A DNA stretch of 64,000 nucleotides from Halothiobacillus neapolitanus c2 (GTDB lineage Bacteria; Pseudomonadota; Gammaproteobacteria; Halothiobacillales; Halothiobacillaceae): assembly GCF_000024765.1 (NCBI RefSeq), contig NC_013422.1, forward strand, positions 577,501 through 641,500, written 5' to 3'. The notes below the pieces were generated by a model. It worked only from the letters and a program-made list of their open reading frames with translations. It was not told where the DNA came from and did not search any database. Shown here piece after piece: positions 16,973-25,266 of the stretch. Each line of letters opens with the position of its first letter. The stretch's first letter is position 1. A program made the position numbers and the translations under genes.

Positions 16973-17866
16973 TCAGGCGTTACGTCTTTCAATCATGTTG
17001 TGGATGATTGGAGTAAGAATCAAATCCATTGCGTAGCTCATTTTGCCGCCGGGCACGACGATGGTGTTGTAGCGCGACATAAACGAATTTGGGATCATCG
17101 ACAGCAAGTACGGGAAATCGGCACCGGCTTTTTTAGGATTACTGAAGTGGATGATGACCAAGCTTTCATCGGGCGTTGGAATGTCACGCGTGATGAACGG
17201 GTTTGAAGTATCGACAGTCGGCACGCGCTGGAAATTGATATCCGTGCGCGAGAACTGCGGCGTGATGTGGTTTACATAGTCCGGCATCCGGCGAAGAATG
17301 GTATCCACCGTCGCTTCCGCAGAATAGCCACGTTCAGCGTTGTCACGGAAGATCTTCTGGATCCATTCCAGGTTAATGATGGGGACAACGCCCACACCCA
17401 GGTCCACATGTGCCGAGGCATCGATCGAGTCGGTTTTGACCAGACCGTGCAAACCTTCATAGAAAAGCAAATCCGAGCCAGCTGGGATATCTTCCCAAGG
17501 GGTAAACTCCCCGGGTTTAAGATTGGTATTCAAGCGAGCATTGTGTTCGGCGGCTTCTTGATCACTGTGGATGTAGTAGCGCTTTTTGCCCGTGCCTGAC
17601 TCGCCGTAGGTTTTGAACAGCTCACCCAATTTGTCGAAATGGTTGGCTTCCGGGCCGAAGTGGGAGAAGGAGAAATTGCCAGCGGCTTCCGCTTTTTTGA
17701 CTGCTTCTCTGAATTCCATCCGTGACAAGCTGTGGAAGCTATCGCCTTCGATCACCACAGGCGAGAGCGATTCGCGACGAAATACGTGCTCAAAAGCACG
17801 CTTAACAGTGGTGGTGCCAGCGCCGGACGAACCGGTGACAGCCACAACGGGATGCTTAACAGACAT
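16973..17866 (-). CDS. prk: Phosphoribulokinase (Calvin cycle)
   Basis: 297 residues, typical of the proteobacterial octameric form. The P-loop GSSGAGTTTVKRAF, the substrate-binding VVIEGDSFHSLSR, the RYYIHS block and LLFYEGLHGLV are all present. It makes ribulose 1,5-bisphosphate from ribulose 5-phosphate and ATP, the step that commits the cell to CO2 fixation. It stands alone here: no RuBisCO, carboxysome or cbbR gene is in the window. A long inverted repeat lies 29-90 bp upstream of the start and may be regulatory. AAGGAG precedes the ATG by about six bases. Confidence 0.97.
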   Translation of the reverse strand: MSVKHPVVAVTGSSGAGTTTVKRAFEHVFRRESLSPVVIEGDSFHSLSRMEFREAVKKAEAAGNFSFSHFGPEANHFDKLGELFKTYGESGTGKKRYYIHSDQEAAEHNARLNTNLKPGEFTPWEDIPAGSDLLFYEGLHGLVKTDSIDASAHVDLGVGVVPIINLEWIQKIFRDNAERGYSAEATVDTILRRMPDYVNHITPQFSRTDINFQRVPTVDTSNPFITRDIPTPDESLVIIHFSNPKKAGADFPYLLSMIPNSFMSRYNTIVVPGGKMSYAMDLILTPIIHNMIERRNA

Positions 17867-17894
17867 GGCTTCTCCTTAATAAAACAAATTGAAA

Positions 17895-17956
17895 ATCTTA
17901 TTGAATCAAAGCTAGCCCACTGGCCTTGCAGCATGCCAACTTTGATTGAATAAGAT
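17895..17956. promoter_or_regulatory. Long inverted repeat upstream of prk
   Basis: ATCTTATTGAATCAAAG (17895-17911) and CTTTGATTGAATAAGAT (17940-17956) are complementary except at one central position, separated by 28 bp. A third related half-site, TGATTCAA, lies at 17960-17967. It could be a multi-site operator or a 5'-leader hairpin for prk. I cannot assign it to a known regulator; it is not a clear CbbR site. Confidence 0.6.
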
Positions 17957-17967
17957 CCCTGATTCAA

Positions 17968-18483
17968 CAAAAACCAAGCCAGTAATTCTAGGCTTTTATC
18001 ACTTGTCTCACAAGCCACCGTTGAACTTAGCGTCAACGCGAAGTAGAAATGTCCCTTTTTCCTGTTTCGTTTCCGTTACCGGATCGCATTGTTCCCATCA
18101 GTAGCGGACTTGCCGATGGGCGCCTTTTCAAGAGTGATTCGCTGCTGTTGCATGTCCTCTGATTGGCTTGATCTGTTTTGCAAGCGCCATTTAAACCCGT
18201 GCATTAACCGCCTGCCTTCGTGCTTTTTGTCATGACTGTAAAAGCCATTTTCCGTTTGCGCCAGAATAAGTCCTAGTGACCATCAAAATGCTGGTTAATC
18301 GATTTCATCCGCCGTCAGCAGCGCCATCACCTGTGCTCTTAGCGCTTTCTTTTGATTCATCATGCCCATCCAAAAACATCCGTCTCTTTTATACACAGAC
18401 GCTGAGCTTACTCACTCAGGGAGTATTTATATTTGGGACAAAGGGGACATTACTACTTTGCGCTGACACTACGTCCAATATTC
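17968..18483. other. Gene-free stretch between prk and tRNA-Ala
   Basis: About 515 bp with no convincing gene. An open frame of 84 codons starting near 18276 has no ribosome site, is compositionally odd and runs into the tRNA promoter, so it is not called. The prk promoter should lie near the left end. No RNA family was recognised. Confidence 0.6.
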
Positions 18484-18511
18484 TTGACAAAAAAAAACTG
18501 AAAGGTATTAT
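18484..18511 (+). promoter_or_regulatory. tRNA-Ala promoter
   Basis: TTGACA (18484-18489) and TATTAT (18506-18511) are separated by 16 bp, followed by a GC-rich ACCCGCCACCC discriminator before the tRNA start at 18532. A GC-rich discriminator is typical of stable-RNA promoters under stringent control. Confidence 0.8.
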
Positions 18512-18531
18512 ACCCGCCACCCGTAAATAAC

Positions 18532-18607
18532 GGGGCTATAGCTCAGCTGGGAGAGCGCCTGCATGGCATGCAGGAGGTCAGCGGTTCGATCCCGCTTAGC
18601 TCCACCA
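18532..18607 (+). tRNA. tRNA-Ala (GGC)
   Basis: A 76-nt cloverleaf including encoded CCA. The acceptor stem GGGGCTA pairs with TAGCTCC, the D arm is GCTCAGCTGGGAGAGC, the anticodon loop ATGGCAT gives GGC, and the T arm carries GGTTCGATCCC. A terminator follows at 18652. Confidence 0.98.
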
Positions 18608-18651
18608 ATCGAAGATTTTAAAACGTCCAGCAGAGTTCTAAAATCTTAACT

Positions 18652-18687
18652 AAACCCGCATTGAACCCTAGGTTTGCGGGTTTTTTT
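18652..18687 (+). terminator. Terminator after tRNA-Ala
   Basis: AAACCCGCA (18652-18660) pairs with TGCGGGTTT (18675-18683), followed by a T run. The remaining bases to the tRNA-Ser gene hold nothing that I can identify. Confidence 0.88.
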
Positions 18688-18912
18688 ACGCCTGTAGTGT
18701 TTCAAGTCATCCCATTGCAGCCCAGTCATTCTGGGGATATCAACGGGCTAACTCTGATCTTGGATGTTTTGTCGTCGAAGAAAATCAGAAGAATTCAGGT
18801 GGTCATGTAACCGCACTTTCCTACCAAGCATCAAAGTGTAGGCATAGTTGTGGGCATGAACATTTTGTTTGTTTGAAATTCGCTTTAGAATCAAGCGGAT
18901 ATCACTGAATAG

Positions 18913-19002
18913 TGGCGGAGGATCAGGGATTCGAACCCTGGAAGGGGATAAACCCTTGCCGGTTTTCAAGACCGGTGCATTCAACCGCTCTGCCAACCCT
19001 CC
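18913..19002 (-). tRNA. tRNA-Ser (TGA)
   Basis: A 90-nt class II tRNA on the minus strand with encoded CCA (TGG at 18913-18915 on the plus strand). The acceptor GGAGGGT pairs with ATCCTCC, the anticodon loop CTTGAAA reads TGA, and a long variable arm (GGGTTTATCCCC region) identifies serine. A false ORF beginning MAERLNAPVLKTGKG reads through it and is not a gene. Confidence 0.98.
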
Positions 19003-19214
19003 GCGAGGGGGCGAATTTTGTATAAATCTGGTCTAGATGTCAATTCTTTTGTTGGAGTAAGGGTAGAGTTGGGCTTCGCCGAAGCTATGATATCCATGGT
19101 TGCTGACTGTGTTGTTTTCATGATACTGATGAGCATTCATTCTTCCAACAGTTAAAAAATACTTTATGGTAGATTGAGCTTGTGTTTTTGGTGTTTATGA
19201 TTGAGGTACATTTC

Positions 19215-19724
19215 ATGCGTGCGTTTGTCGCTGTTTCTATGGGTGTTTTGGCATTATCTTTGTCTGCGTGCAGCTCTACGCCAACTAAGCCTGCGGGCGC
19301 GGGCCAAGCGGGTGGAGCAACGGGTGCGGAGTCTTCGGGCATGAACGGTTCCGGTACGGATGAATCTGTACTGTATGCGAGTGCCCCGAAGGGCGACGCT
19401 GCAACTGTGTACTTCGGTTTCGATAAGTACAATGTTGACCCTTCTTATCGTCCGATGCTGCAACAGAACGCTGCTTTCCTTAAAGAAAACACACAGCGTC
19501 ATGTTTTGGTAGAAGGCAATACTGATAACCGCGGCAGCCGTGAATACAATATCGCGTTGGGTGAGAAGCGTGCGGTAGCGGTGCGTGATACTTTGCTGGC
19601 TGATGGTGTTGCGCCCTCTCAGGTGGACGTCGTGAGCTATGGCGAAGAGCGTCCGGCTGTCGAAGGGAATAACGAAGCGGCCTGGGCGAAAAACCGTCGC
19701 GCTGATCTGGCTTACGGCAAGTAA
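19215..19724 (+). CDS. Pal-like OmpA-family lipoprotein
   Basis: 169 residues. A lipoprotein signal ends at LSAC (about residue 19); a flexible Gly/Ala/Ser linker of about 45 residues follows; the C-terminal 110 residues are an OmpA-like peptidoglycan-binding domain with VYFGFDKYNV, VEGNTDNRGSREYNIALGEKRA and NRRADL, close to Pal. Pal anchors the outer membrane to the cell wall within the Tol-Pal system. No tol genes are adjacent, so whether it is the partner of TolB is unknown. TGAGGT seven bases upstream supports ATG 19215 over an earlier in-frame ATG. A terminator follows. Confidence 0.9.
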   Translation: MRAFVAVSMGVLALSLSACSSTPTKPAGAGQAGGATGAESSGMNGSGTDESVLYASAPKGDAATVYFGFDKYNVDPSYRPMLQQNAAFLKENTQRHVLVEGNTDNRGSREYNIALGEKRAVAVRDTLLADGVAPSQVDVVSYGEERPAVEGNNEAAWAKNRRADLAYGK

Positions 19725-19765
19725 GAAGTTCCGTTTCGTCGATTGACGGACTGACGTTTGAAATG

Positions 19766-19790
19766 AGCCGCCTTTACGGGCGGCTTTTTT
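19766..19790 (+). terminator. Terminator between pal-like gene and recC
   Basis: AGCCGCC (19766-19772) pairs with GGCGGCT (19779-19785), followed by TTTTT. It separates the rightward lipoprotein gene from the converging recC gene, whose stop is 33 bp away. Confidence 0.85.
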
Positions 19791-19822
19791 GTGTCCGCTC
19801 GAATCGGAAGATGTGAAATGCG

Positions 19823-22800
19823 CTAACGGGCTTCGATGGCATCTTTGATGGGCGCGTAGATGATCTGGCTCAATTCGGTAAATTGTTTTTTGGCAAAGCT
19901 TTGGCCGTTGATGAGCGTCGAAAAGTCCGGCCAGAGCCGGGCGAGTGCTGGGCTGTTCGTGACTTCTCCCGGAACTTTCATGTTGCCCTCAAAGCATTCT
20001 CTGGCTTTTTTGAGCGCGGAATCTGTATTTTCCGGAGTCATTTCTTGAGCCAGCAAGCAGAACGCAGTTTTGCAGGCCAGCGGATAGGGGGCCTGCACGG
20101 CATCAAACCAGGCGTCGAGCAAGGTCAATAGATGCTGTTTTGCCATCTCTTTTTCAATGGGGGTGAAGCACAAGGTGCCAGTTTCGCCGATGAGATAGGT
20201 TTCCACTGATCCGTGCGTGAGCTGGGCGAGCAGATGAGCCGGCCACTGGGCAACGCATTTGTGCCATTCGATATCCTGACCTCGATGGAGTTTGCCTTCA
20301 ATGAAAATCAGTCGCGCCAGGGTGTCGTTCGGGATTGATGACTCGGTGGAATATACATCTGGTACTGATGCTTCAAGCATGATACCTCGATCACTTCGGA
20401 TGCTCAGTACCGGTGATTTAGCTGCGGTTTGATGGAATCGCAGGTTTAATTCAAGCCAGCGTTGCCATTGGTCGATCAACGGCAGAAGTTCGCTGTACTC
20501 GAATGCGGGGCTGACAATGGGTAATCGCCCACCGAGGCGTGCCTGACCATATTGTGTCGAGATGAGCGCGCTGATGTGTTCGATTGTGGGCGTCGTCATT
20601 TGGCTTGTAGCGTGCGCTTGTATGGCGAGTTGGTGACGCACACGGTCGTTGATCTCTTTTTTGAGTTGCCAACGTTGCAGGCCATCCAATTCGAAGGGTT
20701 CGTGATCTTCCAGTTCGGTCGCGGTGGGTCTTAGATAGACGCCAAACCGTTTTGTGAGCAGCGTGTGCGCGGGCGTGCGCAGGAAATCGCTTAAAGTATT
20801 CAGGGTGAGGGGTTCTTTGGGGAGCCAGATTGGTAGCTCGGTCTTTGAAGTGCCTTGAGTGCTGTCGTGCACGGCTCGCCAGTCGTTGGCGAAGGTGAAC
20901 AGATCAGTATTGTCTGCCGAAAAATAACGGCGGCTGAATGGGTGCAGCGGGTGCTCTGTGGTCTGAATCTCGCTGCAGGAATGTGGCTCTGGCACTGCCC
21001 AGAATTGATCGAGATAGTCGCGCAGCTGGCTGACGAGCACGGAAGCCGGGCGAATCTTGTTGTTGTTGATGTTGCGGCCGACCCAGCTGATGGATAACCG
21101 TTCCCGAGCGGCCAGCAAGGCTTCGAGGAATAGGTATCGGTCGTCCTCGCGCCGTGCGCGATCACCCGGGCGGTAGCGGCCGTTCATGAGATCGAAATCG
21201 TTGGGTGTTTGACGCCGTGGGTAGTTCGCGTCGTCCATGCCTAGAAGGTAGATGTGTCGATAGGGAATGGCGCGCATCGGCATCAGGGTGGCAAAGTTAA
21301 CGCCGCCGACAATGAACCGTTGATGCAGGCGATGTGGTTCAAGGCGATTGAGCCAGGCATGACGAACGGTTTCGATGTCGATTTCATTTTCGAACCCAGC
21401 CACGCTGCAGTCGGCGAGCCACCGTTCGAGCTCATTGTGCAAACGCGCCAGCGTATCCATTTCAATCTGGATTTCGGGTGAGTCCAGATGATTTTGAGTA
21501 TCGGAAAGAGAGAAAAAATCGGTCATCAGTCGGCGTAAGCGCGCAACCCATTCCGTTGGTGTGCATTTTTCAGACAGGCGTTGGGTGTACTTGTCGAGTT
21601 GCTGGACCAATTGTGCCAGTTTGCCGACCAGTTCCGCGCTGATGCCATCCATGACGGGATGGGGTTCTATTTCATCCCAAATCGCGTTTTCGTCGCCACT
21701 CAAATAGCCGAGCAGGAGCCGATTCAGCCCGAATGCCCAGGTGTTTTGCTCCATGCCCGGTGGCACGCCAAACGCTTCACGATGCTGGGCATTTAGCCCC
21801 CAGCGAATACCTGCCGAATCGATCCAGTCATGCAGGGTGGTTAAATCCGTTTCTGAAATTCCGAATCGGGCAAGAAGCAGGGGGCTGCCCAGCAGATCAA
21901 GCAGCTCGCTTCTCAGCAGACGTGATGTCGGCAAGTTCAGTATCTGTTCGAGTGCATTGATCAGAGCGACCTGACCCGAAGCTGCTTGATCGGAAATGCT
22001 GAACGGTATGTGTTGCGGATCATCGCGGCCAAAGCGCCCGAAAATGGCGGAAATGGCCGGAGCGTATAGGCTCATGTCCGGCACCATCACGATGATGTCC
22101 GTCGGTTTGAGCGACGTATCGGCTTCGAATGCAGCGAGTAACTGGTCGTGCAGAATCTCGACCTCTCGCAATGGGCTGTGCGCAATGTGGAAATGCAGCG
22201 AGTGATCTTGGTCGGGCTCAAGGCGACGGTTTAGTGCGCGCAGTTCATCTGGGGTGCGCAGCTTGAGGATGTCATCTTGAATGAGCGTCAGCAGCGAGGA
22301 TTTTGCAGAGTCGACAACCGTTGATTCGAAGGGCGTGAGTGTCAATGGATTGGCGGCGAGCTGAGCATTTTCCTCGAATTGATCCAGCAGGCGCATCAGA
22401 TCGCGCCCCTGTCGGCCCCAGGCGGCCAGCAAGGGATGTGCATGTGCTGTTTCGTTTGGCGCGGATTTGTAGGGTCTTCGGCCTTGATAGCGTTGTGCGA
22501 ACAACTGGTGTCCGTCGATGATATCGCCCCAATAATATTCACAGGGATTCAGAAAGCAGACAATCACCTGTGACCAACGCGATGCGACTGCCAGAACGTC
22601 CAAAACCTGAGGCGCAATCGACGACAGTCCAAACACGACAATCCGCCGGGGCAGGCCTTCCGGGCGCGCCTTTTGCTCCGATGCGGCTTTTCGAAAGGCG
22701 GTGTGCAGGTCTGCGCGTCCTGCCGCGAATTCGATGCCGTCTCGATCGTCCTGCCGTTCGCGAATGTCTGCCAGCAATGCGCGCCACAGCGGCGGCTGCC

Positions 22801-23374
22801 AGCGTTGTTCGTCCGGTAGGCGCGTTTCGTGCGCGGGGAGGTCATCATGGCCTTCCTGCCAATGGCGCAGCCAATCCGCTCGGTACACCTGATACTGGTC
22901 GAACTGATCGGCAACGCGCAGTGCCAATTGATACAGGCGACGGTCGTCGGGCCGCTGATCGGTGACTATGTAGTGGCGCAACGGCAGGAAGGAGGGCGTA
23001 TGGATGAGATTCGGCAGTAACCGCATCAGGCGCCATACCAGCTTGTCCTTATCCAGCGGTGCTTCGGCGGGGACGAAGTCGGTACCCAGTACCGCTCGAT
23101 AACATTGCCACTGCAAGCGGGCAGGCAGAATCATTTCGATGCCGGTCGCTATGCCCAATCCACCATCTTGGGCCGAGCGCGGGCGTGCCAAACCAAGGCG
23201 CAGCCATTGAGCCATGCCGTTGCTCTGTACCAGAAAGGTTTCGTTCTCCAGCGGGGCCAGCGGATGCCTTTTGAGCCAGTCGATCAGAACCTGCTGCAAC
23301 AGCTCCAGCCGGTTGCCCTGAATCAGCAGGAAACCGGGGGTAATCTCATCCGTGATGGGTGTGGTCGGGGGCAT
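19823..23374 (-). CDS. recC: Exodeoxyribonuclease V subunit gamma (RecC)
   Basis: 1183 residues, close to the usual size of 1120. The N-terminal FLVQSNGMAQWLRLGLA (after NETF), VVFGLSSIAPQVLDVLAVA, DIIVMVPDMSLYAPAISAIFG and LPMRAIPYRHIYLLGMDDANYPRR are classic RecC blocks. RecC holds the Chi-recognition site of the RecBCD helicase-nuclease, which processes double-strand breaks for recombination. Usually recB and recD follow; here recC ends next to a converging lipoprotein gene, so its partners must be encoded elsewhere. Translation from ATG 23374 gives a good match to the family start. Confidence 0.96.
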   Translation of the reverse strand: MPPTTPITDEITPGFLLIQGNRLELLQQVLIDWLKRHPLAPLENETFLVQSNGMAQWLRLGLARPRSAQDGGLGIATGIEMILPARLQWQCYRAVLGTDFVPAEAPLDKDKLVWRLMRLLPNLIHTPSFLPLRHYIVTDQRPDDRRLYQLALRVADQFDQYQVYRADWLRHWQEGHDDLPAHETRLPDEQRWQPPLWRALLADIRERQDDRDGIEFAAGRADLHTAFRKAASEQKARPEGLPRRIVVFGLSSIAPQVLDVLAVASRWSQVIVCFLNPCEYYWGDIIDGHQLFAQRYQGRRPYKSAPNETAHAHPLLAAWGRQGRDLMRLLDQFEENAQLAANPLTLTPFESTVVDSAKSSLLTLIQDDILKLRTPDELRALNRRLEPDQDHSLHFHIAHSPLREVEILHDQLLAAFEADTSLKPTDIIVMVPDMSLYAPAISAIFGRFGRDDPQHIPFSISDQAASGQVALINALEQILNLPTSRLLRSELLDLLGSPLLLARFGISETDLTTLHDWIDSAGIRWGLNAQHREAFGVPPGMEQNTWAFGLNRLLLGYLSGDENAIWDEIEPHPVMDGISAELVGKLAQLVQQLDKYTQRLSEKCTPTEWVARLRRLMTDFFSLSDTQNHLDSPEIQIEMDTLARLHNELERWLADCSVAGFENEIDIETVRHAWLNRLEPHRLHQRFIVGGVNFATLMPMRAIPYRHIYLLGMDDANYPRRQTPNDFDLMNGRYRPGDRARREDDRYLFLEALLAARERLSISWVGRNINNNKIRPASVLVSQLRDYLDQFWAVPEPHSCSEIQTTEHPLHPFSRRYFSADNTDLFTFANDWRAVHDSTQGTSKTELPIWLPKEPLTLNTLSDFLRTPAHTLLTKRFGVYLRPTATELEDHEPFELDGLQRWQLKKEINDRVRHQLAIQAHATSQMTTPTIEHISALISTQYGQARLGGRLPIVSPAFEYSELLPLIDQWQRWLELNLRFHQTAAKSPVLSIRSDRGIMLEASVPDVYSTESSIPNDTLARLIFIEGKLHRGQDIEWHKCVAQWPAHLLAQLTHGSVETYLIGETGTLCFTPIEKEMAKQHLLTLLDAWFDAVQAPYPLACKTAFCLLAQEMTPENTDSALKKARECFEGNMKVPGEVTNSPALARLWPDFSTLINGQSFAKKQFTELSQIIYAPIKDAIEAR

Positions 23375-23467
23375 GGCGCACCGCTGGGAAACGACAAAGC
23401 ATCATTCTAACCTGTCGTCTCAGCGCGTGTCGGGCATCTCGTCCGTGAATTATCCGGGTTGTTTCGT

Positions 23468-24496
23468 TTAGAAATCCGGTTGTGGCGGGGCTGAGAATAC
23501 CGCGCAGTTGCCACCCGCACGTTTGGCCTGATACATGGCCGAGTCGGCGGCGCACATCAAGGTATTCTGGTTGCGTGTTTCCTTCGGATGGATCTCGCAG
23601 ACGCCGATGCTGCCGGAAATGCGCACATATTCGCCATCCCGCCCAATGCGAAGATAGAGCGCTTGCGATAAACGGCGAACGATATCCTGAAGATCTTTGA
23701 GGTGTCGCGCCGACTCGATCAGTATGGCGATTTCATCACCGCCCAAACGGGCAATCTTGTCTTCGCGGTGCAAGGCTTCTGCCAGTCGGCTGCTTATTTC
23801 CATCAGCAGGCGGTCGCCGAACTCGTGACCCAGCGTGTCGTTGACGGTCTTGAAGTGATCGATGTCGATGATGGCTAGTGCCACATGCCGATCTCCGTCC
23901 TGAGCCCGAAGTATCGCTTGATCCAGTAAGGGATAAAAACCGGCGCGATTCGGCAGGCCGGTAAGTGGATCACTGTGCGCCAACCGATTGAGATGCTGCT
24001 CGATCTTGTCGCGATACAGGGCGGTCCCGATAAAATCACCGAAGAGCGTTGCCAGGCTGAGTTGGCGCATGGACATTGATTGTCCGACAGGCTTGAACCA
24101 AGACAGTGCAAGCACTGCTTCAATTTGGTCGCTAATGCGAATAGGAATACTCAAGCTGGCCTTCAAGCCGGATTCGACAAAATGGGGTAAGGCCAGGTCG
24201 CTATTGGGATAGTCTTCGATAAAAAGCGGGTGGTTTTGGGCCAAAGCGGCTCCAGCGACGCCCGTGCTGCGATCAAACGCGTGTTGAGATAGTGCAACAA
24301 ATTGCGGCGGTAAGCCCTCGAAAAAGCGATACTTTAATTTTTCTCCTTCAGGAAGAATAAGGCCGGCACCATCGGCGCCGACGATTTTTGCTGCCGCGTT
24401 GGCCGCGATATGGAAAAAGCGGGGCAGGTTAGTTTCCCGTGCCAGAATGGACAGCAGGACAATATCGGAATCGCGTAGATCGAGTGGCTCTTGCAT
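23468..24496 (-). CDS. GAF-GGDEF diguanylate cyclase candidate
   Basis: 342 residues. Residues about 20-165 form a GAF sensor domain and about 170-335 a GGDEF domain with SDPLTGLPNRAGF, DIDHFKTVNDTLGHEFGD and the active-site loop RLGGDEI. The GGDEI variant keeps the glycines and acids needed to make cyclic di-GMP, so activity is plausible. The inhibitory RxxD site upstream reads HRED, with the arginine replaced, so product feedback may be absent. There is no membrane segment, so it is cytosolic. It lies downstream of efp, past that gene's terminator. Confidence 0.9.
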   Translation of the reverse strand: MQEPLDLRDSDIVLLSILARETNLPRFFHIAANAAAKIVGADGAGLILPEGEKLKYRFFEGLPPQFVALSQHAFDRSTGVAGAALAQNHPLFIEDYPNSDLALPHFVESGLKASLSIPIRISDQIEAVLALSWFKPVGQSMSMRQLSLATLFGDFIGTALYRDKIEQHLNRLAHSDPLTGLPNRAGFYPLLDQAILRAQDGDRHVALAIIDIDHFKTVNDTLGHEFGDRLLMEISSRLAEALHREDKIARLGGDEIAILIESARHLKDLQDIVRRLSQALYLRIGRDGEYVRISGSIGVCEIHPKETRNQNTLMCAADSAMYQAKRAGGNCAVFSAPPQPDF

Positions 24497-24556
24497 GGTT
24501 GAGGGTTCCTCCTCCGCAAACCCAATGAGTTCTAAGCAAAATTGAAGCCATAAAAA

Positions 24557-24586
24557 AACCGCAGCACGTTGGCTGCGGTTTTTTCT
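24557..24586 (-). terminator. Terminator after efp
   Basis: AACCGCAGC (24557-24565) and GCTGCGGTT (24572-24580) pair; A and T runs flank both sides. Read leftward it lies about 40 bp past the efp stop, separating efp from the GGDEF gene. Confidence 0.85.
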
Positions 24587-24624
24587 TGCGGCCCACCCTG
24601 AAAAGGCGGGTTACGAGTCTGAAA

Positions 24625-25194
24625 TCAGGCGGCTGAAGCGCGACGACGGAATTCGCCGGTCCGTGTGTCGATTTCCACGTTCTCGCCGATCTCGATGAAC
24701 GAGGCGACCTGGATTTCATGACCGTTGGTCAGTTTGGCGTCCTTCATGACCTTGCCGGAGGTGTCGCCACGTGCAGCCGGTTCGGTATAGGCGATTTCAC
24801 GAACGATGATGGTCGGCAATTCAACGGAAATCGGCTTGTCGTTGTAGAACACCACTTCGCAGGGATCGGTCATGCCGTCAACGATGTAGTTGATGGTGTC
24901 GCCCATGTTTTCCGCTTCGATTTCGTATGAGTTGAATTCGGAATCCATGAAGACATACAGTGGATCGGCGAAGTAGCTGTAGGTGCATTCTTTCTTGTCG
25001 AGAATGACCTGGTCGAACTTGTCATCGGCCTTGAACACCGATTCGGTGCTGCTGCCAGTGAGCAGGTTTTTCATCTTCATTTTGACAACAGCCGAGTTGC
25101 GGCCGGATTTGTTGAATTCGGCTTTCAAAATGACCATAGGATCTTTGCCGACCATAATGACGTTGCCGGCGCGAAATTCTTGTGCGGTTTTCAT
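24625..25194 (-). CDS. efp: Translation elongation factor P
   Basis: 189 residues, three-domain EF-P. The tip of the first domain reads [10 protein letters not shown], placing arginine at position 32, where enterobacterial EF-P has a lysine. Arg-32 EF-P is rhamnosylated by EarP, whose gene is the next one upstream on the same strand. EF-P prevents ribosome stalling at proline runs, relevant here because TonB and other proteins in the window are proline-rich. A terminator follows. Confidence 0.98.
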   Translation of the reverse strand: MKTAQEFRAGNVIMVGKDPMVILKAEFNKSGRNSAVVKMKMKNLLTGSSTESVFKADDKFDQVILDKKECTYSYFADPLYVFMDSEFNSYEIEAENMGDTINYIVDGMTDPCEVVFYNDKPISVELPTIIVREIAYTEPAARGDTSGKVMKDAKLTNGHEIQVASFIEIGENVEIDTRTGEFRRRASAA

Positions 25195-25266
25195 GGAAAC
25201 TACCCAGTGTGCTTGTAAATTTGGTTGAAAATTAATTGAAAAAAGCCTGAAAAACCAAGCCTTACA

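Noticed and set aside
18276-18530. An 84-codon open frame before tRNA-Ala
   Set aside because: No ribosome site, low-complexity composition, and it covers the tRNA promoter.
18748-18996. Open frame beginning MAERLNAPVLKTGKG
   Set aside because: This is the well-known false translation of a tRNA-Ser gene.
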